Source: Chondrilla cf. caribensis (lineage: Eukaryota; Porifera; Demospongiae; Chondrillida; Chondrillidae). Taken from it: a DNA stretch of 64,000 nt. The stretch is taken from the NCBI GenBank assembly GCA_964020155.1, contig OZ026569.1, positions 1,854,971 through 1,918,970 on the forward strand. Reading direction: 5' to 3'. This document shows positions 12,731 through 27,700 of this stretch, in pieces. Both the position numbers and the translations under genes were made by a program. The notes beneath the pieces were generated by a model. That model did not search any database. It worked only from the letters and a program-made list of their open reading frames with translations, and was not told the DNA's origin. Position 1 is the first letter of the stretch; each line of letters starts with the position of its first letter.

Positions 12731-15700
12731 CTATATTCTTTCAGCCTTCCGCCACAACCTGACAATTCGTAACTGTGCTATGACCACCCAGACTCTTGCT
12801 CGAAACCTCTGTCTGGGGCTAACACAGGGACTCTGACAGTGAAGATGCACAACATCCACTAAACCCATATCCTGCAGTATGTCAAAAGCTGCCTGTTGGG
12901 TGTAAAAGAAAGAATCCACTTTTTGTGTCAGGTAGGACTTTTGAAAAGCTAAATTTCTTCGGCAATTTTCTGATTTATGGTAGAGTTTCTGTAACCTTTT
13001 CACCTACATACATGAAATGAATACATTTCTGACTGTGACATCTACATCCAAGCAATTCACATATCAGCGAATTACAAAGATACACACATAGCAACATACT
13101 GAATGATAATGGCAAGAAGAAAATCATGTAAAATAATCCACCAATGCATTCTGTATGTACAGTGGATCACCAGGCTAGTAGTACGTACACAATTATGTGA
13201 GACAGTTGTATTAGTGTACTCCTTACTATGTGCGTTACATACTATACAACTAAGTGGCAAAAGATCAATAACAATAATCAATGAGTGTGCAATAGCAAAG
13301 GAAGTGTCCTAATACTGCAGATATTGGCACAATATCCAATTTAATGATTTGCCTATGCAACATACATACCACATTTGTCCATATATAGTTACTGTGTCAT
13401 GTTGTACAGATTAGTATGGAACACTAGAGTAGACTGGCCAATGCCAATTTCATTTACTTAACTCCGCTATTACCAGAGGTTTGACCTATCTAGACTACAC
13501 TATATTCCAAAACATGTACTGTTTCAGATTTGAATGTTTTGGTGTATGAACATTGTTCCACAGACCTCAAGTATACTTATGAGAAATTTAGTGTGCATAG
13601 TATGCAATGTACAATACTGTAATTAACTTATTGTAAACTTACGTACCTCATTTTGTTTAGCAGTTAGTCTGTTGCTGGTGGATTCCATACAATCCTGAGT
13701 ATCAGACAAAACTTGCAACAGTTGCTGGCATTGGGTAGCCAGGGGAGCCTGGAGATAAATTTTCAGTAAACTTGTATTAAATACACTGCTTGGTGACAGT
13801 CTTCATTTCATTGCTTACATGTACATGTGCATGTATGCTTTTGGGAGCTGGAAACGACTGGAAACTGGAAATGGGCAAGTTAACAATGACCGAGTACCTA
13901 TCGACTCTCCACTACTTAGCAAGAAAAGGTGCGGTGATAATGATAACAGTGATTGTTTCTCTGAGCCCATAACTGACTTAGAAGAGTGGACAAACTCTTA
14001 TGTGTCCAATACACCACCAAGAGAACCAAAATGGGCGATAGTTTTGTGCACCGATTTCGTGTTCCTTCAACTGAATTGGTGTGGTCTTCAGCGTTTGTGA
14101 GATTGTGTATCAGTATTGCTGGTGCATTGATTGTATAGTGTTAAGTGACAAGTGTGTTGATAATTGATAACTTCCTTTCATTAAGAAAACAGGGTATATC
14201 AGTAATGAGGTCGGAAGTATACCCTAGTGTATCAGGTATATACTATAGTTGGTATTTTTGAAGTTAAGTGTTAACGCCCATGCATCGGGATTACATAATA
14301 AAATATGTGCTAAACAGATGGTCGATATAAGTGTACACATGAATGCATGTATTTACATATTTACACACCTTAGGTCTCCAAGAATCACTAGGTCTTTCAT
14401 TGTAACTATGTTTCTGAGGCTCCATATGCTGTGGCTTGGCTGTTCTGTCGGTTCCACTGAAGTATGCTTGAAGAAGCTGCTTTGCATTTTCAAGCTATGG
14501 AGGATAAATTAAATACACCCATGATAAAACCACTAATGATAGATCATGAATGTCAATTTATGGCAGGTAGTTAGAGTCAAAAGTTTTATCAAGTTATACA
14601 AGTAATTAATTTCGTTCACTACATTGATTCACTACTTATTCCAGGGCTACACAGTGAACTGGGCTATGTACAAAGCTATTTTCGTGCACTTTGTCCTTTC
14701 ATCTACTGTTGTGTCAGGATACAAAACATAATAATATTTTGTATCCTGGTTGAGGGGTGGATCAAAGGAAAATCTGTGCATACATAAGCCATGTAGCACA
14801 GATCATTGATACAGTACAGGTCACTAGACAGGTTTCATTATTAGGATTAATTTAGAGATCAAAGCGGAAATTAGTAAACACATTTCTGTTGCATATAATA
14901 TGTTGTATTGGACTATGCGCATATTTGCTGTATAAATTTTCTATCAATCACCATGCCAGCATACAAGTTAGTTATATCCTGCCTAGGTGTGCTGCAGCAG
15001 ATAAAGTGCTACAGCACACCTAGACAGGATATAACTATTACATGTCGTATACATATGTATGTACTTGAGCAGAGAAGGTCAAAAGCCAAAGTGTACTACA
15101 TCCTTCCCAAGGAAGATGTACAGCTACTCTTACTTAAATCCAACTAGGCAGGCAGGTTGCTGACTTGCTAGTGTGGGGCTTGCTTAGGCTCGCCCCAATT
15201 ACCTTAGACAAATTCTCATGGCAATTAAAGTATGGATATGTATAACCTGTACATACTGTACCAATGTACCCCGATGCGTAGGCGTTTTCAATCAATTTCA
15301 AAAGCGCCGACAGGAGTACATTCGCGATGTACTGGGGTACATTTGTGATGTACCCCAGTTTTTGTAAGTGGCATTATTTAATCTAACAAGCTTCGGCTAG
15401 TTACTGAGCGAACGACGAAACTCGCCGAACCCACGAGCCTCGGAATATTTATCGAGCGAACGAGGAAGCTCGCCGAACCCAAAAGCCTCAGAATATTTTC
15501 CGAACGAACAAGGGAAACTTGCCAAACCCATGAACCTTGGAATATATTTACCGAACGAATGAGGAAACTTGCCGAAACCAAGAGCCTTAGAATATCTACA
15601 GAAGGAATGAACGAACGAAATAGGAAACTTGCCAAAACAACGAGCCTTAGAATATCTACAGATTCTGAAGGAACGAACGAACAAAATAGGAAACTTGCCA

Positions 15701-18700
15701 AAACAACGAGCCTAGGAGTATTAACTTTACCAAACGAAAGAGGAAACTTGCTGAAACGAGCCTGAGGATAAAATTTACCAAACGAACGACGATTGCTGCA
15801 GTGTTATTAGGCCTTCTTGCTGCTCTTCGTTGAAAACCTCGATCGATAGGCCTACCAGCCCGCGTAAATGAATGTGCCTACGGGGTACATACTAGTTATA
15901 CCCCGCTTTTGGTGTGTACTGTGCGGATGCACTAAGTGTTAGGAATAGATTAGCCTCGGGCTGCGCCCTCGGCCAATCTATTCCTAACACTTAGTACATC
16001 CGCACAGTACACACCGAAAGCGGGGTATAACTACTACATGTACTTGAAAGGCCATAAGTACGTATGTAGTACATACGTACACATCATGGGCATATGTAAT
16101 GTGTAATCATCATACCTCCTGCTGACTCAGCTGCATTGCTGCAGTGAGTTGTTCAGTATGAGACTGGCACACAGCTAATTCTCCAAGCACTTCATTCCGC
16201 TTAGCTTCCTGACTCCGTAGCTCGTGATCTTTTAGATTAACCAAGTGTTTCAAACACTTCAACTACAACATGAATTAGTAATGTATCATGATATTTTATG
16301 CAGATTCACCAAATACGTACGTATAGATTTAGACACAAATTATGTGCAAAATATGCATGAATGCAGGGAGAGACCAAGAGAAAAAGAAAGGGAAGGAGGT
16401 ACATAAGTGGAAGAAAGAGGTCTATTTCAATTCATCGTTTAATTTAAGGTGCAGTAGCCCAATATTATTTTCACTGACAGTATTTATATATATGCACATG
16501 TACGTATATCATGTGTTCCCATGCCTAATTGTGACAGTTGATTTGTATTATAATTAACATTGTACAAAATAATGGCTGATTTTGAAAAACTGAGAATTTG
16601 AAACTGGACTAGAAATAGAGCACCAAAGTTTTGCCAAAATTAGTATCTTCAGCGAAGGTTCTACTAAACCTGAAAAAGATGTTCAAGTACATGGAGTGCA
16701 GGGACAGCACCCCACAAGTTTTTAAACTCAAGTAAATTGTCTTGTCACAACGAAAGGTCCCGCACTCACCTCTTCTTGTTCACTCTTTAATACCATATTT
16801 ACTTCTTCAAGCTGTTTCAAACTTTTCTCATTTTTTGTTCTGAGTAGCTGAAGATCAATGTCAGCTTTGCTAGCTAACTCTCTGGCATGATCACAATCCA
16901 TTTGAGACACCTGTAGTTGCTCTTTTAAGGCTGCCAACTGATTTAATAAGGTCATCTTTTCTGCCTGCAATTCTTCAGCTAAATATGCCATCTTAGGTGA
17001 CATGAATGTTTCTTCTGTGAACGTAGCATCTTGGGATGCCACATTTTTCTGCAGCTCAGCAATGGCAGCTTGCATTTCATGCAAATTACAGCTAGTATGA
17101 AGAAAAAGGTGTAATTACATATGCATATTCCATTTGCAATTATTCATAATATTATATACAGTTGAACAGGTTCACATGTGGAATCCTGGTTTCCCTGAAT
17201 ATGAAATAACCATCATGTAGGTATGTAAATAAACTATGTATCTTGATTAATATAGTCACATTTTATTATTATCCATAAGCACTCAGCCCTCAGCTGCTCC
17301 ACATTCTCTGGTGTTGTGCTTATCAATATCATACAGTACACTTGGAGGCTGGTTAAAAACTATATTACATAGGCTTGTATGTACATACTATGCACATATA
17401 CGTAAATTGCAAACACAAGTGAATGATTTGACAGTTCTCACTTATTCAAATGGTCTGCTAATTGATTAAGATCCTTTGCTTCTTCTTTCATATTAGGAGC
17501 CAAGTTCTGTAAAATTCAATACATTGAATATTCATGGTATTACTCACATCTGAGTTCACAGGAATCAACATATAATGTGACATAGTGCAAGTGATCAAAA
17601 AGTGTTTAACCAAAATTGTTTACCACACATACATACGTATATGCATATGCACATGTACTGTGTGTAAGTATAGTGTGCTTTCAAACACTACATACATATG
17701 TTAATAAGTACATACGTATGTACAATACCATATAGGTATATCTGCTAGGAAAGACATAATTATAATGAGATATGAAAGAAGAAAACTTACAGCCAATTTT
17801 AGTAACAAGCTTGCATCAACAATGGCAAATTCATCGCTGTCTACAAACCAGAGAGAAAAGCACTATGAACATGGAGATAAACACACAGCAATTCGTAATG
17901 GAGTACACAAGTTCACTACTATTGTACATGCATACCACATGTACGTACATCACAATATTATGTTTATGCAAATACACTGTATGCAAGTGCACACGTACGT
18001 ACGTATGTAGATAGCATATACTGTACCTACAATAGTATCGACAATATTATGTACATACGTCATAAGTATATCTGTAAAAATGTAAAGTACATTGAAAACT
18101 TCATTCGTTCTATGAACGTCAATATTATTAATATAAATAACGAAACAGAAAGCATAACAAACCATAAAATTATACTAAGACATAGTCTAACCCCCACTAC
18201 AGTATAATATTATGAATGTATGCATGTATATCTGTAAAAATGTGCATATGCGAATGCAAATACATATGGATGTAGCAGTGAAAGTACAATGTCATGTGTA
18301 ATTACGCATGAGATGCAGGATGCACTGTAGTGTTCATACTGTTGGAATAAAGACATTCACACATACTTGTGTAAGTATTCTTTGATAAAAATGTTATTAT
18401 ACGCAAATATGCTAGTACCATACCTACTGTACACATGGATATACATACGTACATGATGAATGCCACGACAATATCGACTTACGTACCAAAGAAAGGAAAT
18501 GCAGTATTGACAAGTTTTTCAGTTTTGATCTAAGGGAATAAATGTAGTTGATGAATGAATATTGATAACTCAAAACAGGAATTGGATTGTGTACTTAATT
18601 ACATTGTACGTTTAAATGTACATAGATATGTGGTATGTTGCGTGGGCGACTTCAAAGGAAAAGCAGTGTACACATTCGTGATGTGTACACACTTCCCTGA

Positions 18701-21700
18701 TGTATGCACACTTCATTCAATGTTGCATTGTGGATAATTGGTTGTTTCCTATTCACATGTCTACTAATCACTGCTCAACCAAAGGTGTGCTTGCAAGATT
18801 AATAGCAACTGATTGACACAACATACCACATAGTAACTAAAGTACCTCTGGAGAAGCTGTATATCTGCTACAGATTCTCCAGAGATACTTTAGCCATTAC
18901 ATGTACACACATGTACATACTGACATAATATATCACAAAGATACACAGTTGATTGTGGATTAAAACTCATATACTATTACATAGTACGTGCATCCCCACC
19001 TGGTTGAGGATTTTATTTTTTTGTTCTGCTTCATACATGAGCTTGCCGTGCTTTTCCTACAAGTGGATGTACGTATAATGTAAAAATAATAACAGTTTAA
19101 TAATGCTATTACGTACACATAGGGTATACATCACAGATTAGGAAATGTCAATCATATCTTCAAATTAAATCACCACCCTAATACAAAACAGACAATGAAT
19201 ACTAAATATACATGCGTACAAGTAGAAATACGTACATACCAAGCACTGCAATTGATGAATGGGTGTTGTGTACACATTTACAGTGAGGTACGTACATAGT
19301 CTTCTCTTGGGTGGAATTTGTCCATGCTCTCTTACTCAACCCAACAAAGTCCTACACACTTACATACGTATATAATGTCTGTGACTACCATGATTTTTAT
19401 ACTGACCTTCTCTGCTGTCAATTGGGATTGTAGCTCCCTAACTTCAGCTTGAATCGAGTGTTTCAATTTATCAACCGCTGAATCATTTCTAGCTCGCAAG
19501 TCCTCCACTGCTTGCTGCTGTTGCGATAACTCAGTCTTCAACTCTTCATTCTTCATTTGGCTATCGGCAAGTTCCCCCTCCAGTTGTGCAATATTCCTTC
19601 TGTGCAATGATATCATGTCTTCTCTTTCTTGTTGGTGCACATTTTGCATTGCAATCAAAGCCGATTGGTATTCTTCATGTCTCTTACTATCCAGTTCCTC
19701 TTTACAGATCTTGGCAGAATCAACATATTCCTTCTCAAGCCTCACCAGGTGTTCTTGTTGCTTGGACCTCTCCTGCTCCAAGAGATCATTTAGTGCTGCA
19801 ATTTCAGTCTCCTTATCAGAAATCTTTCCATTTAATGCTTCTACACTCTGCTGATGATTATCCTCCAATTGTGCAATTGCTGAGCATAATTTTTGCTCTG
19901 CTGCTAGCTTTACATTGCAGATTTCTTGTGTATGAGTAGATTTCAGAGATGAATGCACTCGAGCCATTGTTTCTTGAAGGTCTTTCATGTACTTCTGCTC
20001 CAGCAACTCACACTGCCTTTTATGTTCCAAGTGCAGAGTGTTTTCTAAATCAGTTAGTTCTTTGTCATGCTCAAACTTCAGTTGGGCAATTTGCATTTGA
20101 CTGATTTGCAGCACCTTATCCATTTTCATGCCAGTATTCTCTGCTAAGAGACTGCATCTGGCATTTGAAATAGCGGCATCAACTAAACATTCTGCAAGCA
20201 CATTTTCACAGTGCTCTTCGATTCCAGTTAACAGATCTTCACTTTGAAGAGCTACATCACAAGTTGGCTTACATAGACTTGCCAACTTTTTTTCCATTGC
20301 TGCTTTCTCTTGATGCCAGAAATTTTGCTCTCTGCATAGTGACAGAATTTCATTCTCTTTCTTCTGCAACAAACCTTCTAACTGGCTAAGTTTTGAATGC
20401 ATCTGTGTTTCCAATTCTTTCACTCTGTGTCCTGCAAGATTCTGGGATTCAACAGCATGAGCTCTCAGGTGCTGCAACTCTTTCTCGTACTTCTCCCTAA
20501 GTGTTTCTTCACAACACTTCACAGCAGTATCAACTTCTGCTTTGTGACCAAATATGATATTATCCAGTTCTTTTATCTTGGTTTCTTTTTCTTCCAATGA
20601 CCTTTGGAGAGCAATGATTTCATCTTTGCTGGCTTGACTTTCATGCTTCAAATGAGCATGCAGTTTATCTAGACTGTCCACTTTCTCCATCAATGTACGG
20701 AGTGTTTTGGCATGTTCTTGCGAGAGATTTGAAATAAACTGCTCATGCTTTTCTGCCAATTCTGTCAGTGCTTCACTTTTAGACCTGATAACTCTCTCCA
20801 TGGCTTCTTTCTCTTGCTGATGGTTTTCTTGCAGAGCAGTGTTTTGGCGTTCAGCAGCAGCAGAATTACCCTCTACAGTTGATTGCAAACTTTTAATCCT
20901 TTCTTCTCCTTTCAAAATAATAGCATTAAGTCTTTCAACCTGAAAGAATGGAAATATGTACGTATGTGTAAACTTAATACCATTATTATCCAATGCATAT
21001 ACGAACATAATAGTGTGTAGTTGCATGTTGAGTATACAACTTATTGCATACAGTGTCACCAGTATAAAATTGATACACCTTATTGTATGTCCGTATATAT
21101 AGACAGCACACTACAGTAAAACACCACTCTAAGACCTCTGTAATACAACCACTTCAGTAGTAAAATCACTAGCTACTCCCCAGCCTCAGGATTCCTGTAA
21201 TGTATATATTCTTCTGTTTCAAATATTATTAGAACCACTTTAATGCTAAACAATGTCCAATATTTAGATGGTCCAATACGTAGGTGGTCTCAATTGAGAC
21301 TCCACTGTATTATACTGTTAATCATGTATTACTAGCAGGCACAAATTTGTTCAAGTTGATAACATAAATTACTTGATCCATAAAGCACTTGGCAGGGTTT
21401 ATGAATACATAGGAACATAGGTATTATTATGAATTCAGAAACATGTAACAAAATCTGCCAGGTATTCAAAAATACCACAATATGGTTGAAATAATTTATG
21501 TATCATGCACTACAAAAATTCTAAGAATTGAAGTCATATACCTCTAAAGTATGTTCTTCCTTAATCTTTTCAGTAATTTCAGCATGCTGATTGGACATAT
21601 CCGTCATTTTCTTGTTGTGGTCATCAATGAGAACCCTTCTTTCCGTTGTGGATTGTTCTTGAAGTTGCTGCATTTGAAGCTGCGTACTGTCCAATTCAGC

Positions 21701-24700
21701 TTTAATCCTACCGACATCTCGAGAAAATTCTCTTTTTAGCTCCTTTTCATTACTTTCAAATTCTTCTAACTGCCTTTGAAGATTTTCCTCTTTGGAAGCA
21801 AATAAATCCTTTTCTTCTTGCCATTTTCTCTGTCTCTTCTCTTCTTCTTGTTGTTGTTGTTTCAGCTTCTCTTGTATGTTAGCCAGATTGTTGAGTAAAT
21901 GATCTTTTTGGGCAAGTAATTCTTTTTCCAGCTTACATTTTTCATTCAAAAGATTTTCTAGCATTCGCTTCTCAGTTTGCTTCTTTTCTAGTTCTGACGT
22001 GTGCTTCATCAATTCCACCTCTAAAGACTCCTTCTCTTTCAGCTTATGGCTCAGTAATTCTCGTTCCTTATGCAATTCTCCTTCAAGTCCTGACTTTCCA
22101 GCAACAATTTCATTGAGTCGACTGCGCACAGATGTTGTTTCGTTCTTTATCGTAGCCAATTCAAGCTTCAACTGTGCATTTTCAGCTCTTAGTTCCTCCA
22201 AGGCAGCATCTTCCTCAACAATAACCTGTCTTTGTTCTTGATTAGCTTCATGAGCATACCGTTGAGCTTCAGTCTCAAGGAATTCTTTTTCCTTCTTCAA
22301 AGCAGCCACTTCCTGATTTGCTGACTCCAGGTGGTTGGTTGCATCATTCACCTCTTTTACAAGGTTATCAATCTTGTTCTGCATTGCCGAACTCTTCTGC
22401 TCCAGCAAAATAATTTCATCACTCCTAGCACTCAAACTCACACTAAGCTTCGTAATCATTTCTCCGACATCTTTTGGGGCAATACCAATTTCTTTGAGGC
22501 TCTTTTGAAGGTGAGTATCAACCTTCACAGACAGACTGCCAAGCTGCTGCATAAGATCAATTTCAGAATTGCCAACACCTGAACCAACAAATTCCCTGTT
22601 TTCAACAGCTTGGAGAAAGGGTGGGTGAGGAGCTTCCCGTAAAGTTGACTGTGCATCAAAACTTTGCATTTTAGATACAAGTTCACTATTCTCCTCCCCC
22701 AAACGGTCCTTTTTCTTCCTCAAATCTTCCAGGGAACTTTCCATGGTTTCACATTGACGAGCCAAATTATTCACCTCTCTTTGCAGATCACCTTTGGCAG
22801 CACTCAACATCTTTTGTTCCACGACAGAACTCTGCAATTTACTCTCAGCTTCACCAAGGCTTTGATTCAGGGACTCCAGCTGAGATAAGAGGTTGCTGTT
22901 GACTTCTTCTAAATCTTGAACCTTTTCTTTGTGCACTATCAATTCTTCTAGTTGCTCTTCTAAATTGAGGCTCTTTTCTTGTTCGGAATAGAATCTTTGC
23001 TGCCAAATTGACTCACTATGCCTGATGTCTCCTTCCTTTTCTTGAAATCGTTGAAGCATTTCATCCATAGATGACTGATGCTTTTTGGTCATTATATGGA
23101 CTGCATTTTCATGTTCTGCCGAGAGTGCTTCTTTCTCTTTTCTGTGTTCAGATATCAATGCAACTCTTTCATTTTCTTTCATGTTGAAATGCTGCTTTGA
23201 CTCTTCTAATTCAGAGCTTAGTTTTGCGATCTCGTCCCGGTGAGACTGTACCGTATTCTCCAATAGTACTGCAGATTCTTCCTTAACTTTTTCAAGCTCA
23301 ACTACACGTGCCTTCAAATCATTGAATGAAAGCAAGACCCGATTTTCTCGTCTTTGTGATTCTTCCAGCTGAAGTGTTAATAGGTGCAATTGATCCTCAA
23401 AATCACGAAATGATAGAGAACGTGCCTCTGCTATCTGACGTTCCAATTCTTTGGACATCTGCACTTTCTCCTCCTGCAACATACGCATTACTTCTTGCTT
23501 GCTATCAGTATCCCTTGCAATGGCTGAAGAAGTTTTACACTCCAGTTCATTGACCTCTGCATTGAGTTGTTCATTTTTCATTCTCTCTTCATCCAATTGT
23601 GTCTGAATAAGGGAAATTTTTGCCTTCAGTCTGTTGTTCTCTTCTTCAGCTACTCTTCTAGAAGACTGTTCTTTATCAAGGCTAGCGAGGAGTGCAGCTT
23701 GAGCTTCTTCACTCTGCTTTTGCTGATCATTTAGATTGGCATTCAAATCTGCATAAAGTTTCTGGACCTGAGAGTTTGCTGCTTCTTCAACGTGCTTACG
23801 ATAATCTTCCATCTTCTGTGTGTAAGCTTTATCTATGCTTTTGAGCTCATCTTCATGTGAAACTTTAGAGCTATGTATTTGCTGCTGCAGGTCATTAATT
23901 TCACTTCGTAATTGAGTTGGGGAATCTGGAAATAACTCTAATAAGCCAGATTCTTCATCAACCAACTTCTGCCAATTTCCTTTTGCTGTAGAAATGTCCC
24001 ATTGATTAGAAGTTGGCATCAGTGGATTAACTTCAGATACTGCTAGGTGCTCATTTTGAACAAATCTCAAGGTTTCTAGCCCTGAGTCACTTTGTTGGAC
24101 CATAGATGGTGTCATAAATCTGTCCTCAGTTGTAGAAACTGTTGCAAGCTCATTACTCGGTCTGTCGGAGTTGATTACAGAAAACTCCGAACAAGAATCT
24201 TGCACAGACCTTACTGTTCCCAGTCCAGAGTCAACTGTTTGAACTATGTCTTTATTATCAACGGTTAGCTTTTGGGAACCATCAGTTACTGAGGAAGTAT
24301 CCAATAAGCCAGCAACTGGTTCATCTGAAATAGCTGCAGGTAAATCATGTTGACCGATTTGATTAGATTGGTCTATTCCTGGTCCTGAGTTTACTGGTAG
24401 ATCAGCATTTTGGACATCAAGTGAGTGACACACCTATAGAAACGATATATAAGGAAATACAGTTACGTACGTATGTAATATGGCTGTATAATTAAGTGTA
24501 ACAGTCAATACCATAAGTACTTAGTAAGCACTAGCAATTCTACTCCAATTAGGTACGTATGTTGAGTTAGAATCTCATAGACACACCATAGTTCCAAAGA
24601 CCCTCCCATTTTGTAACAAAAATACGTATATGCTACATAACATGTACGGTACACGAAGTAAAAAAGTAAACGCACTACGGACGTTCTACGTTTGCAAGTA

Positions 24701-27700
24701 CAGATAACCTACGGATACAAGTACGTACGTAGTAATGAAAACGTACGGGTTGTACTACGGGCGTAGTAAAGAACGGGCGTAGCATTATACGTATCGTACG
24801 TACGTGTGGAATTCGACGCCGAAGAAGTGTTAAATGTTAGATCCTCAGTTTCGCCGATATAGCGGGACCTTCAATGGGAGCTACGGTCTTCAAAACCTTC
24901 TCTCGTTTTCCTGTGACAACGTAAACGTAACCATGAGTCTTCGCTTCGCTTGAAATCGTGGAAAAGCATTCAAAAACACACTAAACAAGGTCTACGAAAC
25001 CTACAGAGAATTCCTGGGAGTTAGCACTTGAGGCGTTAAACGATCTACAAGGAATTTACCTACGAAACAATACAGGCATACGTATGTACGGGAGCAAGTA
25101 CGGCGTTTTCTTCAATACGTACGGGTTACGTACGGATGCAAATACGGGCGTAGCTACGGCGTAGAACGTTTACTTTTTTACTTCGTGTACCGTATATTAA
25201 CATATGCATATCCTTGGAGTTAGCACTTAAGTCGTTAAAAGATCTGCAAGGAATCTACCTATGAAACAGTACAGATGTACATACATACATACATGCGGTA
25301 AGAAGTATGGGCATTATTTTGTCGATACGTATGGGTTACATACAGACGCAAATACGGGTGTAGCTATACAGCATAGAACGTTTACTTTTTTACTTCGTGT
25401 ACCATATGGACATACGTACATGACCAAACTAACGAAATAACTTACATCACTTGTTTCTCCTTCAGATAGATTCACAAAAGAATCATCCATGGAGATTGGA
25501 ACACTCGATTGTGAAGTAGTGTTTTCATCAGCACCAGAGCTGCTACCAAGCACTTCATCTTTGGCTTTCTTTTCCTTTTTCTTTTTCTTCTTTGACTGTT
25601 TCTTCTTCAAGTATTCTTGAAACTAAAGAAATTAAACATACGTATGTATTATGCAAGTTCAGGACAGACAACCATTGTGGGCACAGCTGTGTATGTATGT
25701 ACATACGTATTTGTAATGGTATGTACATACGTACGTATATAAAAAACTATTTCAGAGGCAACACTGATGACTTGGAAATACATAATATGTATGTAGTTTA
25801 AGTTTATTGTCATTACAGTGAAACCTCGCTAATCCGACACTCAATGGGACCTGAGAATAATGTTGGATTAGGAGGTTGTTGGATTATGGAGTGCCTCTTA
25901 CCATACTTATGTATGGTGACTGTACCTCATATAATGGTCGGATTAGAGAGAATGTTGGATTATAGAGGTGTCGGATTAGCGAGGTTTCACTGTAATTTGA
26001 AAATTGCACAAAATGATAAGCCATCAATCACATACATACATACGCATGTACGTAGTTCAGTTGTATCAGGTTCAAACTGTAAGGGGGGATTTTTATGTAG
26101 TAGTTATGTCCTTCCTAGGTGTGCTGCACTATATCCGCTGCAGCACACCTAGGAAGGACATAACTAGCTTGTATCCTTTCAAACTGCTGCTGTGTGTCGA
26201 TCTGTTCGATGAATTCCGCCGAATGTGCCGATCTTTTTAGTTCTATAGATCAAATAACCGATTGGGATAATTTTCAACCAACAGAGGAGTTAAAAGCCCA
26301 GTTTTTGAAAGTTCTCGAAAACGAAATTTTCCCGGCACGTATATAGATACAAGGAACAGCCTCCACTTCTGTGCTGCCAAAAGGACGATAAGGAGAACAT
26401 ACGTACGTATCTCCTGTAAAATGATGCTTCCCTAATAACTTAGTTACTAACAATTTTACAGAAACTACTCTTAGACTTTAGTAAGACTACTGTACTTTCA
26501 ATTGTTGTGATGCTGTAACTTGAATAAATTGCTATGCTGTGATTATTTTTGGCGAACATATCTCCTGTATGTAGAAAAACAACTAACAATTTAGAGAAAC
26601 TTTACTAAGGCTACTGTTGTGACGCTGCCATTATTGTCAGCGGGTGCGATGGTATAGCTAAGTGACATTAATTAATCGATCGATTGCTATGGTAATTAAG
26701 TGACATATATCAATCGATCAGCAAGTGTGCAAATATCAGAGAAAGTGTGCACATATCACATATATGTGCACACTTTTGCCTTTGATACGCCTACGCAAAA
26801 GGATACAATAGAATTTACATCCACAAAGCTACGTACATATAATAGTCATAGTCCATATTGAGTAGGTGACCTTAGTACACCTTACTGCCCCTGCTTCTAT
26901 CCAACGTGTGGCATAATCACTACTGTGACCCTTTGGACATTTACTTTGCCTTGACACATTTGACAAGCCTCACAAATGCCTCAACTCAACATTTCAATCA
27001 GAAGAACACAAGCAATTGGTTCTCACAATGAAATAATTCACACAATAAGCTAGGCTGAAGAATTTACAATTTTATCCTTCCCACATTCCACACTACAAAA
27101 ATGTGTCATTGAAAAAGACTGACTCAGGACACTGTGCACAATGTAAGGTTACAATGAGTAAATTTATATACATATTAATCTTTTTGTAAACACACCAAGA
27201 GAAGAATAAAACAGCCACTGAGAGTAGCTAGTTCAAATGAATCCTAGTTGTAGAACACCTTATTTTTGAGCTAAATTGCTAAACTGATTTTTGAGGTAAA
27301 TAATTGATTTGAGTACTCAGATGTTTGTAACTTTTCCAATTACGTAGGTGACACAGAGTTGTCAATCCTAACATACACATTATTATGACACTAATTACGT
27401 ATAGCTGATTTGTCACTCTTGCGCCTGCGGATTACGTACATACGTAGCTTTGGTGGACTAAGACTAAGGTAGTTTCGACTGGAAGCTACTACGGAGACAA
27501 CATCGATGTGAGAGCAACATTTTGTTTAAATTGACTAGAAAGAAGAGCTTGGTTACTAGACTTGCGTCGGGATTATTCTTAAGCTTAAATTGGCGCCAAA
27601 CCATCTCGTACAAACTCTCAAATAATGCATTTTCCACATAATGAGTAGACTCACCAGTTCTTTCCCAGCGCGAAATTTTTCGTCTCTCGATACATCCTCC

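Noticed and set aside
15378..15765. 107- and 95-codon minus-strand ORFs with repeated ASFL..RS motifs
   Set aside because: Produced by the 45-60 bp minisatellite inside the 15264-15890 element; overlapping ORFs in several frames show the same repeat.
19586..19939. Plus-strand ORFs of 60-117 codons over 19.6-23.6 kb
   Set aside because: Shadows of the long coiled-coil exons on the minus strand.
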